Program-made: the position numbers and the translations under genes
The notes under the pieces: generated by a model
Told to the model about the DNA's origin: nothing
What the model saw: only the letters and a program-made list of their open reading frames with translations
The model's database searches: none
NCBI RefSeq assembly: GCF_040412425.1
Contig: NC_089749.1
Coordinates: forward strand, 38,650,570 to 38,714,569
Length of the DNA: 64,000 nt
Source: Macrobrachium rosenbergii
Lineage: Eukaryota; Arthropoda; Malacostraca; Decapoda; Palaemonidae
Direction: 5' to 3'
Part shown: piece by piece, positions 22,633-33,625 of the stretch
Numbering within the stretch: position 1 is the first letter of the stretch
Layout of the letters: each line of letters starts with the position of its first letter

Positions 22633-23864
22633 CCTGCTGATGATGCGTCGGAAAACAACACTAGGTCAGGGCTCAGAAGCTTGAGGGAGATCCCTTTTCC
22701 CAACTTCGCAGGATCGAGCCACCACTTCAGGCACTTCTTTATCGAAGGAAGGATCCTCAATTCCTCTTCCAAGTCTTCTTGTTTTGCCAGTTCTCCAATA
22801 GATAGAACTGAAGAGGCCTGAGATGCAGTCTTCCCAGAGATACAAACTTCTCCAGCGAGGAAATGGTCCCCAGCAGACTCATCCATTCCCTTACCGAGCA
22901 TGTTTCCTTCTCCAAGAAGACCGAGACTTTTTCGCAACATTGACACTGCCGTTCTTGCGATGGAGACGCTAGAAAAGCCGCTGAATTCATCTGAATCCCC
23001 AGATAAACAATGGACTGTGAGGGGATCAGCTGCGACTTTTCTGCATTGACTAGAAGTCCCAGGGACTTCACAAGTTCCAGAGTTAACTGAAGGTCCTCCA
23101 GACACCTTTGTTTTGACGACGCACGAATCAACCAGTCGTCCAGGTAAAGAGAGATCCTGACGCCTGAGAGGTGCAACCACATCGCAACGTTCTTCATAAG
23201 AAGCGTAAACACCCGAAAATCGGGCTGTGCTGAGTCCAAAGCAGAGAGCCCTGAACTGGTAAGTCTTGCCCCCCAAGACAAACCGGAGATACTTCATCGA
23301 ACGCGGATGAATAGGAACGTGGAAGTAGGCATCTTGGAGATCCAACGATACCATCCAATCCCCGGGACGAAGGGCTCCTAGTACTGACTGAGACGTCTCC
23401 ATCTTGAACTTGTCCTTCAGGACAAAGTCGTTCAGCCTGCTGACGTCCAAGACGGGTCTCCAACCTCCTGAATGTTTCGGGACTAGAAACAGTCTGTTGT
23501 AAAATCCCGGGGATTTTGTGTCTAAGACCTGCTCCACTGCTCTCTTCTCGAGCATCTGTTCGAGACGTTCGAACAAAATTTTCTGCTTGGCGAGAAGGTA
23601 ATGGGGAGACAGATCTCTGGGGGTTGGAGACAAAGGAGGAAGAGTCAGAAAAGGAATTAGGTAGCCTCTCTCTACTACTTGGAGGGACCAAGCATCTGCC
23701 CCTCTCTCTCTCCAGGCTTGGGCAAAATGAAGAAGCCTGGCTCCTACTGGTGTCTGGAGGTGAAAGGAGTCACTTGCCACCTCTCTTGGAGGCGACTTTG
23801 CCTTTAGGGAAACCTCTCCCTCGAGGCGCGGGTTTCGAGAAGCTCCCCATGGAAGCTCCTCCAC
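22482..23864 (-). pseudogene. DIRS alpha reverse transcriptase-RNase H, frameshifted
   Basis: The frame from 23864 gives DIRS-type RT: FYNRLFLVPKHSGGWRPVLD at residues 111-130, SLDLQDAYFHVPIHP at 163-177, YQFRALCFGLSTA at 192-204. It then shifts near 23250. Catalytic LYLDDWLI continues in the frame 22757-23281 (about 23143). The original frame resumes near 22780 with RNase H (LVLFSDASSAGWGATLGGKE, then WHINTKELAAI), before a further shift near 22530 into the next frame. The start overlaps gag by about 95 bp. Two to three single-base lesions prevent a continuous protein. Confidence 0.85.
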
Positions 23865-26205
23865 GAAAGGGCTGCTTCTTCTTAGCCTGCTGTGGAAAAG
23901 ATGAGACGATGATGGTGCTGAAGGACGCAGTTTGAAGACCTGGAAAGGAGGTCTTGAGTCGCCTTCTCTTGAAGGCTGGCAGCGATATCTTTAACCAAGG
24001 TCTGGGAAAGAGATGGCTTGAGAAAGGAGCGAACTGTAGCTCTCCCTTCTGTGTTGGGGAAACAGACTTTGCCGAGAAAGAGCAAACAATGCCCTCTTTT
24101 TTAAAAGAGGCCGACGAAAACTTAGTCAAGTTCTTCAGAGCCATCCCTGACGGCCTTGTCCATGCACCGCAGTACACTGGACAGCTCCCCAGACTAATGG
24201 AACTCCACAGGGCTGCCACTAGCCTCGTGTGCAAAACTCCCAGACACCAGTCCAAGAAGATAAAGACTTCCACAGTCCTGAAGAGTCCTTTAAGATGGTG
24301 GTCCATTTCCGTAAGAGTCCAAGAAACCTTAGAAGAGGACAAATGAGACCTTCTGGAGGTGTCAACAAGACTGATGCAAAAAATCCTTGAGAAGTCGAGG
24401 AACTGTCAAGCCAATATCTTCACCTGTATCATACCAAATGCCTGCTTTGCCGGACAAACGTGAAGGAGGCAAACAGATCGAAAAAGAAGACTTTCCTGGT
24501 TTTTTCTAATAGTCATCCAGTCCTGAACTTTCTTGAATGCCCTCTTGGTAGAGAAGGACTTCTTCATCTTAAGAAAACCAGGAGTTCTTCTCACTTGAGA
24601 CGAAGCCAACTGTGAAGGGGGAGAGAGAGGAGCTGAAGCTTGAAAAGTATCAGGAAACAGATCCTTAAACAAAAAAGTCAGAGTTTGATAATCAGTAGAA
24701 GAAGAAGCGTGTTTCTCTTCGTCCGAAGGCTCTGACGGAAGGGGTTCTTCTTCCTCCGCTGGAGGGTCTAGAGAGCGAGGAGGAAGGAGACCCGACTCGC
24801 CGATACGTAAGCGGGACCTCTCGTATTTAGAAGAAGTCGTGGCTAAATCCTGAAGAACGACAGAAGTCGAAGCGGGAAGTTGAGCATCATGAAGCACTGC
24901 AGGCGTGGTGTCAACGTAAGAAGGGCGTGAAGATATAAAGCGAGGCGAGCGAGGTGCGTCCTGGCGGGGAGCGCGCGCAGCTCCATGGCTGGATACGGAA
25001 AGAGCTTCACGTTGTGGCGCGCGCGAAGCGTCCTGGTTGGAAGCTTCTTTATACCTTCTTTAGGTGAAAGACGAGAAGCTTCATGCGATCTAGCAGACGA
25101 AGACGCCACGAAACACAGGAGACGAAGGTGAAGGCCTGGACTTCTTAACAGGCAGATGCAGATCCTTACGACGTCTGGCCTGTCCTTTCTACGGTCCATG
25201 AGAGTATCCAGCTGCTGTTGCATGCCCAACAAAATCTGACGTGTTGGAGAAACAGCTCTCTCGGGAGAAGGGCTGAACCTGCGAGAAGGAGAGGGGAGAT
25301 GGGACGTCTTCTTCTTTCTCACCGGTGAATAAGCAACAGCCCTTGCCTTAGCGCGACTAGGGGGTCGAGCAGCGTCATCATCCGTTGCACAACGAAACTT
25401 CTTCCGCTGAGGAACATCCCCGAAACTTTCAGGGGAAGAGCACAAAACGTCTAGAGGAAGAGGACGTGAAGCGTCCTCTCCTCTCAAGCTTCTCTTAAGA
25501 GGGCGAGAGTCCAACCGAGAGCTAGAGCTCCAACCCCGACGTGGGGAGGACGTGTCGGAGGACGAGAAGCAATCCTTATGGATGCGTACCAGTGCACGAT
25601 CCCTGGCAGCCTGGGTAGGGTCATCAGGACCTGCCGAAGGGACGTCAGATCGGTGGGAAGTCCCCGTAACCTTCATGCGGCTTTCGACATGCCCCCTCCC
25701 TGTATCCTGGGAGTTCGGCAGAGGTCCAGGCCTAGAAGCATTATAGGGCCGATCTGACACCCCCTCCACAACACTAGGGGCATTAACACAAACAACACTT
25801 TGCCCTTGCAGGGCATTCACTTTGTTTTCAAGAGCGCGAATTGACTCTAAAACGAGAGCCAAGGTATTATTCTCTGCAGCAACAACCTCAGGGCCTGAAG
25901 GCAACACTACACGGGTTAGGACTAAAAACTACAGGGTTACTAACATGAGAAAACCCTGACTGTCCATCTACAGAAGCACTCCTGGAGGAAGACCTCCTCA
26001 ACCTATCACGCCCAATTTTTAGCATATAGGCTTCATACTTCTTCCACTCCCCTTCAGATAATCCCTCACATTCATTACAACGATTATCCATAGAACATTC
26101 CATACCCCTGCATTTCATACATAAAGTGTGAGGATCTACAGAAGCCTTCGATAGCCTCACCTTACAATCACCCAAGCTACAGACACGATAGCTAGAGGAA
26201 GACAT
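23770..26205 (-). pseudogene. DIRS alpha gag (ORF1), frameshifted
   Basis: I start at the Met of MSSSSYRVCSLGDCKVRLSK (26205) because the Cys-rich motif follows directly: VDPHTLCMKCRGMEC then DNRCNECEG, a CxxC/CxEC zinc-binding-like cluster also present in beta-c. It continues with a shift near 25900 into MLPSGPEVVAAENNTLALVL and a Ser/Arg-rich middle (25907-24843). Further shifts lead to 24897-24406 and to the C-terminal frame 24342-23770, which ends in a basic Gly/Lys-rich tail. It would form the RNA-packaging particle. A stretch of Asp/Glu/Ser lies near 24720-24770. Confidence 0.7.
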
Positions 26206-26374
26206 CTTATTTAAAGAAAAGTCAAAAGCAAAATCAAAAACGGTCCAGAAAAGCGTATGCCAAGTCACAGATCCAAGTCGAAACCAAAAAACAACCAAAA
26301 TACTTAAGTGACAACAAATTTCGAAATCAAATGGCGGGGAACTGACAACAGGTGTTGACAGTCCGGCGACAGAG

Positions 26375-26540
26375 AAAATTTGAATAGAAAATGGGAATGG
26401 TTCCTGATGCCCGCCTCCCAGCGGCGGAATGTGTACTAACCACCTGATCGGCCACTGCAGTGCCGCAAATTTTGAAATTCTGTCGGACTTCGGAGACTAC
26501 AGCTATATATATATCTGACAGGTAAGTCTCATGAACAAAA
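26375..26540. repeat. DIRS alpha right inverted terminal repeat
   Basis: Inverse of 20175-20330 over about 155 bp (CCGATCAGGTGGTTAGTACA and CTCCGAAGTCCGACAGAATT read on the minus strand). It ends ATGAACAAAA at 26540, after which LINE B resumes. Confidence 0.85.
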
Positions 26541-26984
26541 TCTCAATTAGTGATTATATAAGATATAAAAACAATCATTGTAAATAAATGGCAAAATATA
26601 TGGAATGAGGAACCTATAAATAGTAAATTTAAACAGATAAAATCCAGTGTTGGAAAATGGAGCTTATCATGTCAGAGAGAGAGAGAGACGCACACAAGTA
26701 ATTCTGAAGCGTCCGCGAATAGGCCATACTCGTTTGACATGTGGACCCTTGATGAACAGTCCACAAGACCTGCCTCCCGAATGCCCAGAATGCAAAGTGT
26801 TGATAACAGTCAAAACATCTGCTGTGTGACTGTCCAAAATATAGCCAACAGTGAGTATCACCTTTGGAAATAAATCGATGGGGGAAATTTTGTCGGAATC
26901 TTATACATTTTCAGTCATCCTAATTTTAACATTCATAAAGAAGTGTTTATAACTTAATAGACAAATTATAAAACCAAGTAAATA
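26541..26984 (+). pseudogene. LINE B segment 3: ORF2 C-terminus and start of 3'UTR
   Basis: The first codons ISISDYIRYK continue segment 2 in register. The following translation, with several stops and shifts, matches the LINE G C-terminus (RYIKTVIVKKWQN, then SERERDAHK for QRERQAQVI, HLLCDCPKYSQQ for HILCECPKYNVQR). The Cys-rich tail is followed by non-coding 3' sequence up to DIRS beta-c. Confidence 0.8.
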
Positions 26985-27310
26985 TAATTTTTAAAGTACA
27001 TTGTATTTTTCCTAAGTATACAAACCCAAGGTCCTTTACATTAGGGATTACTTTCAGGCGTAGACTGGAAACGGCCGTTGAACTTCAAACAAGGTGGTTA
27101 GGCAGTTAACTACTGTCCGGGAGGCGGGAATACCGCCTGCCCAGATGTAAACATTCCAATTTGCCTTTCAGCCCAGGTATCAGATTGAGGGGTGGCATGA
27201 GGTGGGCATAAAGTGTAAAGGACCTCGGGTTTGTATAGTTAGGAAAAATACAATTTACTTTAAAAATTGTTATTTGTTCTGACACAATATACAAACCCTC
27301 GGTCCTTTAC
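26985..27310. repeat. DIRS beta-c left terminal arm and internal complementary region
   Basis: The left terminus with CAAACCCAAGGTCCTTTACA recurs inverted at about 27218-27275 (GGACCTCGGGTTTGTATAGT). It is joined to the inverse of the right terminus (TGTTCTGACACAATATACAA at about 27274). The structure is the same as at 1383-1712 and 12885-13190. Confidence 0.8.
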
Positions 27311-27825
27311 ATTAGGAGACTCACTGATTGGAGGGAGGAATCTGATAAAGTCTCTCTGAACTGACTGGAGTTCACCACCTTGTCTTCCCTTCCTGGTTGT
27401 GAGAGCGAGGAAGGGAAAAACTGCCTCTGACAAAAGATCGGGTTGTAAGAAACGCAGGATCAGTTGTCAGACTTCTGGGTTCCTTTGCATGAAAGAGGAG
27501 ACGTCAGTTCATGCAAAGTAGGCTAGGAAGAATTTGACGTCGGATGACAATAAGGCAAATACAAGCATTGGGTTTGTCTATTAGTCATGGTCTCTTCCTC
27601 CCCTTGCAAGAGGAAGGAGTGGGGTTGCTTCTATTAACCTGAACAGAAATAGAACAGGAGCTCCCGTTATGTGCTTACCTGCCTCGATCGCCAGATCCAG
27701 CTTGTAACGGCACGTCCGCTCCCTGCCCATGGGAAGAGAGCCAGGATGGGGAGAAAGAAGAGAGGCCAGTCACTCCACATTCAATCTCCCAATCACAACC
27801 TGTCCTGTTAGAGGAGCTGGATAAG

Positions 27826-28884
27826 CTACACAACTTGTTGAGCATCCACCACAGGACCCAAGGAAAAAGTGTCCAAGGACTTGTGTGCAACACCCCGGAG
27901 GTAGAAGGAGGTGAAGGTAGTCTGCTGGGACCACACACCCGCCTTCAGCACCTGTGACACCGACATATTCTTCCGGAATGCGAGGGACGGACCAATGCTG
28001 CGGACCTCGTGAGCTCTCGGACGAAGCGTACCGGTGTTGTCTTCTCCTGCAGCAGAGTACGCTCTCCTTATTGTCTCACGAAGCCAGAAAGAGATGGTGT
28101 TCTTGGACACTTCTTTCTTGGTCGAGCCAGTGCTAACGAAGAGTCGTCGACACTCAGGCCGGAGGCGCCGAGTTCTCGTCAGATAGCGCCGCAGCACTCT
28201 AACAGGACACAGTAGCATCTCGTCTGGTTCATTACCTACAAAGTCCTCTAAGGAGGGGACCGTGAAGGACTCGAACCGTGCGTCAGGGACCAAAGGGTTC
28301 TGAGTCTTCGCTACGAAATCCGGGACGAAATCAAGCGTAACTGATCCCCATCCCCTCGAGTGTTTAACATCAAAGGAAAGTCCGTGAAGCTCGCCAACTC
28401 TCTTCGCCGATGCCAGAGCTAGCAAGAAGACGGTCTTGAGGGTCAGATCCCTGTCTGACGACTCTCGTAAAGGCTCGTACGATGCACGAGTCAGGCTCCT
28501 TAGGACGAGAGTCACATCCCACGCAGGGAGCCTGAGATCCCTGGGTGGGCAAAATCGTTCGTAGCTTCTCATGAGTAGAGAAATCTCGGAGGAGGAGGAG
28601 ATGTCTACTCCTTTCAGCCGTAAGACTAGGCCGAGTGTGGCGCGGTAGCCTTTCACAGCTGAAACGGAGAGAAGCTTCTCTCGGCGAAGGAAGACGAGGA
28701 AGTCCGCGACCTGCTGAACAGTAGCTCCGACCGGAGAGATACCCCTTCGACGACACCAACCACAGAAGACGGACCACTTTCCCTGGTATACCGCTACGGA
28801 GGATCTTCTGAGGTATCCTGCCATCTCTGTTGCTGCGCGGCGCGAAAAGCCTCTCGCTCTAAAGAGATGGTGGATAACCTCCAG
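27826..28884 (-). CDS. DIRS beta-c tyrosine recombinase, intact
   Basis: Recombinase homology starts near 28884 (HHLFRARGFSRRAATEMAGY), inside an open frame that runs 29121-27826. The core-binding segment VYQGKWSVFCGWCRRRGI leads into the catalytic domain, with Arg241 in ASAKRVGEL, His371 and Arg374 in AHEVRSIG, and nucleophile Tyr407 in TSFYLRGVAH (numbering from 29121). No internal stop. It matches alpha throughout. The natural product is probably fused to the upstream RT/RNase H; the first about 79 codons of the open frame are out of register with the family and are left out here. Confidence 0.85.
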   Translation of the reverse strand: MEVIHHLFRARGFSRRAATEMAGYLRRSSVAVYQGKWSVFCGWCRRRGISPVGATVQQVADFLVFLRREKLLSVSAVKGYRATLGLVLRLKGVDISSSSEISLLMRSYERFCPPRDLRLPAWDVTLVLRSLTRASYEPLRESSDRDLTLKTVFLLALASAKRVGELHGLSFDVKHSRGWGSVTLDFVPDFVAKTQNPLVPDARFESFTVPSLEDFVGNEPDEMLLCPVRVLRRYLTRTRRLRPECRRLFVSTGSTKKEVSKNTISFWLRETIRRAYSAAGEDNTGTLRPRAHEVRSIGPSLAFRKNMSVSQVLKAGVWSQQTTFTSFYLRGVAHKSLDTFSLGPVVDAQQVV

Positions 28885-29357
28885 CCGTGAAGACACAGGG
28901 AATGCACTGCCAGGTGGAACCGCTCTGCATGAGGTTGGCGCAGGAGGTTGGGCCAGGGGGGAATCTCTCTCGGTGCCTTGGAGTGGAGAGCTAGCAGGTC
29001 CAGGTACCAAATGGCCTGGGGCCATTTGGGTGCCACCAGAGTCATTCTGAGATTCGGGGTGATCATCACTCGGCGAATCAGACAGAACGGGGGAAAGGCA
29101 TATGCGTCGAGATTGTCCCACGGGTGTTGGAACGCGTCCTCAGCAGCGGCCCATGGGTCCGGCACGACAGAATAGAAGACCCGGAGCTTTCTGTTGTGCC
29201 GGGTGGCGAACAGATCGATGCCTGGACGCCCCCACAGGTCAAACAGCCTTTCCGCTACTTCCTGATGGAGGGACCATTCGGTCCCTACCACCTGGCTCTG
29301 GCGGCTGAGCTTGTCTGCCACGACATTCCTCTTGCCTGGAATGTACCTGGCTGACAC
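28794..29357 (-). pseudogene. DIRS beta-c RNase H end and RNase H-recombinase linker
   Basis: The frame begins MSARYIPGKRNVVADKLSRQ, the last RNase H motif, followed by WSLHQEVAERLFDLWGRPGI and DLFATRHNRKLRVFYSVVPD, the conserved DIRS linker, then FPPFCLIRRVMITPNLRMTL. A frameshift near 28880 links to the recombinase frame. The front of RNase H is absent: the preceding RT block ends at KYLGILI and joins this segment directly, so about 150 codons are deleted at about 29360. Confidence 0.75.
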
Positions 29358-29379
29358 CGTATCTTATCAGTATGCCCAG

Positions 29380-29690
29380 GTACTTTATCCTCTGCTTGGG
29401 GGTGAGATCTGACTCCTCCAGATTTACCATGATCCCTAGATCTCGGCAAAACTCGAGGAGCCGATCCCTGTCTTATAGCAACTGCGAGCGAGAGCTCGCC
29501 AGGACTAGCCAGTCGTCGAGATACCTCAGAAGACGTATCCTGTGCGAGTGGGCCCAAGCTGACACGAGTAGGTGAGGGGAGGCCGAGACTCGAAGGGTAG
29601 TAGATATCCCTCCAGAAGGATATCCACTATCCAGGTCTCGGCTCCATGTCGCTGCCAAGTTGCCCAATGGCTCGACAGGCAACCTTCCAC
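29380..29690 (-). pseudogene. DIRS beta-c RT palm fragment
   Basis: The frame at 29473-29682 carries the catalytic block RIRLLRYLDDWLVLASS preceded by SAWAHSH. After a shift the next frame carries NLEESDLTPKQRIKYLGILI. The RT fingers (KHSGGWRP and SLDLQDAY in alpha) are missing. Gag ends at about 29722 and RT resumes only at the palm, separated by the hairpin at 29580-29655. RT is therefore non-functional. Confidence 0.75.
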
Positions 29691-29721
29691 CTTCGGCAGC
29701 TTTTGGGGGGGAACGCCGCCC

Positions 29722-32700
29722 CTAGCATTTCCCCTTCTTCTTCTTACCCTTGCCCCCTTTACCAGCTTGGAAAGTGGGCTGAAAAGGGCGGGAGGGACCT
29801 CCCCTTCTCGACGAAGAAGAAGGCTGGGTGTTTACTCGGGACCCCTTCGAAGACTGGGACTTCTTAGGGGCCGAGGAAGTGCCAGCCTGGCCCGAAGACC
29901 TGGCCGCAGTGGAATGCGAAGACCCGGAGGTCTTGGCCACTGCCTGGTGGACAAGCCAGTCGCTGTCATCGGCACGGCGCTTGTCCACCGCGGTGTCCAC
30001 CAGCTCTCTGTGGAAGAGAGAGGAGGAACCCAGCAACGGTCCATTCCGCAGGGCGATAGCTGACTCGGGACCTACAGACCTGGTGAAGCGAGAGAGAACG
30101 GCATCCCTTCGCTTTAGCACAAGGTTCGCCCACAGGTTTGCAGTCTGGTGGGCGAGGTAGGAGATAGCCCTACCCCCAGGCTGGCACAGTCTCCCAAAGG
30201 CAGATTCTTCCCCAGGTACAATAGCGCCTGAGGAAGCAGCTACCTTCGATACTGTGAAGGACCACAGATTGAGCCAGGAGACTGCTTGGAAGGCCGCCAT
30301 GGCGGTGGCTTCCAGGGTTGCAGCTTCTTGCTGAGAGAGGGAGATACTCTCTGCAGTCAATTGCTGCAACGACAGACCCGGATCCAAACGAGTCAGGTCT
30401 AGGTCAACCTGCTTAGTCAGCAATCCCCCTTCCACTGGAGTGTAGAAGCGCTTCTGTCGAGGCAGAGGAGGAGGAAGAAGCTTTTCCGAGCGGCTCGAAT
30501 GAAGCGAACGGTCTTGCCCAGACACAAGACCGTTCACCTGGTTGAGTACCCCCTCGGCAAGCGTGGACCACAGCAGCCCCACCAAAGCCTTGGGTTCCTT
30601 CTTGGGTCCCCAGAAGGATTCGAGGCGCGACGGATGATCCACAGACGAGGCCGTGGTCCCTTCCCCGAGGTCATTGTGCTGTCGAATCAGCGCGATAACC
30701 TCCGCAAAAGTCCTCTGTATTTCGGGGGTGTCCGCATCCTGGAGCAGAGGACCCTCGAGTCCTTCCAGAGTGCGGTCCTCCCAAACTACTCTCCACGCAG
30801 GAGGGAGAACCTCGGCAGACCCCCGTGGACCTTCCTGAACCACGCACCTCGGCAGACCCCCGTGGACCTTCCTGAACCACGCGGGCATAGGACCTGGTCG
30901 AGCCGAGAACCAAGCCAGGTTCGTACCCCGACGCAGTAGAACTCTGAGGAGAACACTCCCAGAGTTCCTCCTCTCTGACTTGCGCCCCCTGGAAGAAACC
31001 GAAGGGGCGGAGGGGACAGGCGAGGAAGACTGGGTGCTCCCACTGGCTTTACTGGCAGAACCAGCAGAGGCAGTGGGCCGAGAGCGGTCACCAACCCGCG
31101 GTGATGACGAGCCCCCGGGTCAAGGAGACTGCTTTACCCCAGGCGAAGCAATCTCCCGAGAGCGGAGCCGAGCCGAGCACTCGTCTCCCCTGAGCCAGGC
31201 TGGCCGCGCAGACATGGCCGGGGACTGGGAGGAGTCGAGCGCGCGGCTGGCTGGCGCGAGCTTGCGCTGTCCTCTGGACGCGCCCCAGTCTTCTTCGAGG
31301 CCGGAGCCTCTCGGGAAGACTGAGCAGGGGACCTCTTTCCCACCTCTCCTTGCGTTCAGCCCGAAGCACTATCCCGGGAGCCTGACTTAGCACCTGAAGG
31401 AGTGCCAGCAGGAAGAGACGGAGCACCTGCATGCCCCGGCTCTTTCTCTCGCCCCACGCCCTGGTCTGTACGGCGAGAAGTTTCTCCCGTATCAGACTGG
31501 GGTACCCGGGTCTCCTTGGGGGCCCGGGTACTCAGAGCAACTCGTGAACGAGTGTCCAACGCGGACTCACTGGCCTTCGCCGCAGGAAGTTTCTTAGCTG
31601 CAGCGGACGGAGTGCAGGCCTTGGTCTGCACGCCCTTGGCTCCCGGTGCCACTGGCCCGGAGGCCAGGGCAGCGGTTCCCTGATCCGAGGATCGGGAAGA
31701 GCCAACGAGAGATCCCACTGCCTTCCCTGTGTAAGGAGACAGACCCTTAGAAGCCTCGGTGCGAGGCTTCTTCGGGGGGGAGAGGCAGACTTCTTCTTCG
31801 GCTGCAAAGCCTCGGAAGGAGAAGCGGAAGAAGCAGCAGAAGACGACGACGATGATGACGAAGACGAAGATGAAGACGACGACACCTTCCTAGACCTTTT
31901 CTTCTTCTTCTTCACCATCTGCTTCAGGAATGCCGTCAAGTCCACAAGCCAGGAGAGCGAGGCCGCAGACTCAGGAACAGCAGGAGGGGCTGCAGCAGAA
32001 GGTATATCCCGGGCAGAGACCACGGAGCTCGAGCCAGCATTTGCCTGGGTGGAGAAAGCCGCGCGTCGGCCAGGAACAAAAGTGGGTGGGGCTGGGAATG
32101 CAGGCGCCGCCACTCCCGTGTGGATATTCAAGTCAGGCCGCGCCAGGGTCGATGGGATGGGGACTGGAACAGACGAAGGGCCGGGCTGGAAAGTCAGACG
32201 AGGAACAAAGGTCGTGGACAAGCCAGGGTCAGCAATGGGGGCAGCGACAGTCACATACGGGTATGATGACGTCACCATGTAGGCGGGACCAGCACGCGTG
32301 AACGGAGCCAGGAAGCCAGGAGGCAGCGGAACAGCATGTTGCAACGCAGGTGACACCGACACTTGGGTGTCTAGATGTGATGCAACTGACACCGGGAGCT
32401 GAGCAAACCTCGACATGGTGACGGTCGTAGTAGTGGCTGTCGTTGCTGAGTGAGTCGTAACTGGAGCGGGGGGCAGAGAAGCCAATCCCTCCAGTGACAT
32501 GCCAGGTAGGCCCAGGAGTAGCCAGGTTGAACTTGGAATCGACGCCTGGCTATCCAGCCCGAGACCTGAAGTGAGAGTCGGGTTAGTACAGGAAGCCTCT
32601 ACCCGCTCCGGAGGAAAAAACTCCCCTCTGGAACGGGAAGAGACCTCAGAGAGGATGTCCCGGCCCAACTCTCCCCCGCGCCCTTCCACAAACGATGAAA

Positions 32701-33023
32701 CGAAAGAGGAAGGGGAGGGGGAGTCCTCACCCGAGGGAGCGGGAGCAAGCAGGGGAAGTTCGCCGGGAGGGAGAAATGAGCCCGACACATTTGCCACCAC
32801 TGGAGTCGGAGGAGGACCAAGAACAACACTCACTACAGGGGTCGTCGTGCAAACACACACGCCCCCTGCAAGATGTACAGAGGGCGTGTGGGTCCACGTC
32901 GACTCTAGATCTAAAAGAGTTGCACTTTTTACCCCCTACCCCAGTACACACACACGCTGGGTATGATAGGAAGGTTTGGATGGTTTCTCCATTACAAAAC
33001 AAAAAGAGTAAATTTCCCACCAA
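29722..33023 (-). pseudogene. DIRS beta-c gag (ORF1), frameshifted
   Basis: The N-terminus lies in the frame 33023-32727: VDVDPHALCTSCRGRVCLHD then DPCSECCSW is the same Cys cluster as in alpha. The middle part (32860-31532) is Pro/Ser/Ala/Thr-rich with LVDLTAFLKQMVKKKKKRSR followed by a run of about 18 Ser at about 31860. The C-terminal part (30888-29722) includes VIALIRQHNDLGEGTTASSV, a helical segment, and a basic Gly/Lys tail (KGGKGKKKKGKC). A 37-bp tandem duplication at 30810-30883 shifts the frame. Confidence 0.7.
30810..30883. repeat. 37-bp tandem duplication in beta-c gag
   Basis: Two consecutive copies (30810-30846 and 30847-30883) of a 37-bp unit containing CTCGGCAGACCCCCGTGGAC. 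Because 37 is not a multiple of three, the duplicate is translated in a second frame, giving the visible repeat WFRKVHGGLPR then VVQEGPRGSAEV. Confidence 0.85.
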
Positions 33024-33255
33024 TTAAGTAGAAAAGAAAGCTGTCAGGCAGAGAGCAGCGAAGAACAACGTCCGTGCGCTACGACGGCTGAAAGCAAATT
33101 GGAATGTTTACATCCGGGCACGTGGTACTCCCGCCTCCCGGACAGTAGTTAACTGCCTAACCACCTTGTTTGAAGTTCAACGGCCGTTTCCAGCCTACGC
33201 CTCAAAGTAATCCCTAATGTAAAGGACCTGGGGTTTGTATATTGTGTCGGAACAA

Positions 33256-33625
33256 AATGAAAATACAGAAGCCTGTTGGGTGTTTAATGAATAAAAAAAA
33301 ATTGTATGTAATTTATTCTAAATTGTAATAGTTGATTTTTCTGAAATTTCATTTTGCTCTTTTTAATCTTTAGTTTTTATTGTATGTATGGAAACGAGCA
33401 AATATATTTATTGTACACACATGTTTCAGTTTAAAAGCATGTTCACTATACAGGTTTTTTCTTTTAATCTTCATTTTCATTCATTCACTGTCACACGAAT
33501 GACCTATTTCGTCCCACTTCTAGGCCTATGGCCTAGAACTGGTATTCATCCTAATCCTTCGGGCCAGCCCTACTAGACCTGACAGTCAGCTCAGTGGTCT
33601 GGTTAAACTATCTAATCTAAATAAT

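Larger units (their letters stand above)
20139..26540 (-). mobile_element. DIRS alpha: 6.4-kb DIRS1-like retrotransposon
   Basis: Tyrosine-recombinase retrotransposon with inverted terminal repeats (20175-20330 versus 26375-26532) and an internal complementary region (20371-20466) whose two halves are the inverse of the two element ends. On the minus strand the order is gag (26205 to about 23800), RT-RNase H (23864-22500), linker, tyrosine recombinase (about 21880-20812). It interrupts LINE B with the LINE reading frame resuming exactly across it and no target-site duplication. It is distinct in sequence from the beta family. A few frameshifts in RT and RNase H, but the recombinase frame is intact. 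Confidence 0.9.
26985..33255 (-). mobile_element. DIRS beta-c (6.3 kb), best preserved beta copy
   Basis: The left terminus is AATTTTTAAAGTACATTG at 26985 and the right terminus is GTGTCGGAACAAAAT at 33255. ITRs lie at about 27010-27175 and 33065-33235, with the internal complementary region at about 27215-27310. Minus-strand order: gag (33023-29722), RT palm fragment (29690-29380), deletion of most RNase H, linker (29357-28794), recombinase (28884-27826). It lies between LINE B segments 3 and 4. Although RT is truncated, the recombinase frame is complete. Confidence 0.88.

Noticed and set aside
31532..32860. Long Ser/Pro-rich open frame that could be a host protein with a poly-Ser tract
   Set aside because: It lies between the Cys-rich N-terminus and the C-terminal part of DIRS gag, inside the mapped element borders, so it belongs to DIRS ORF1.
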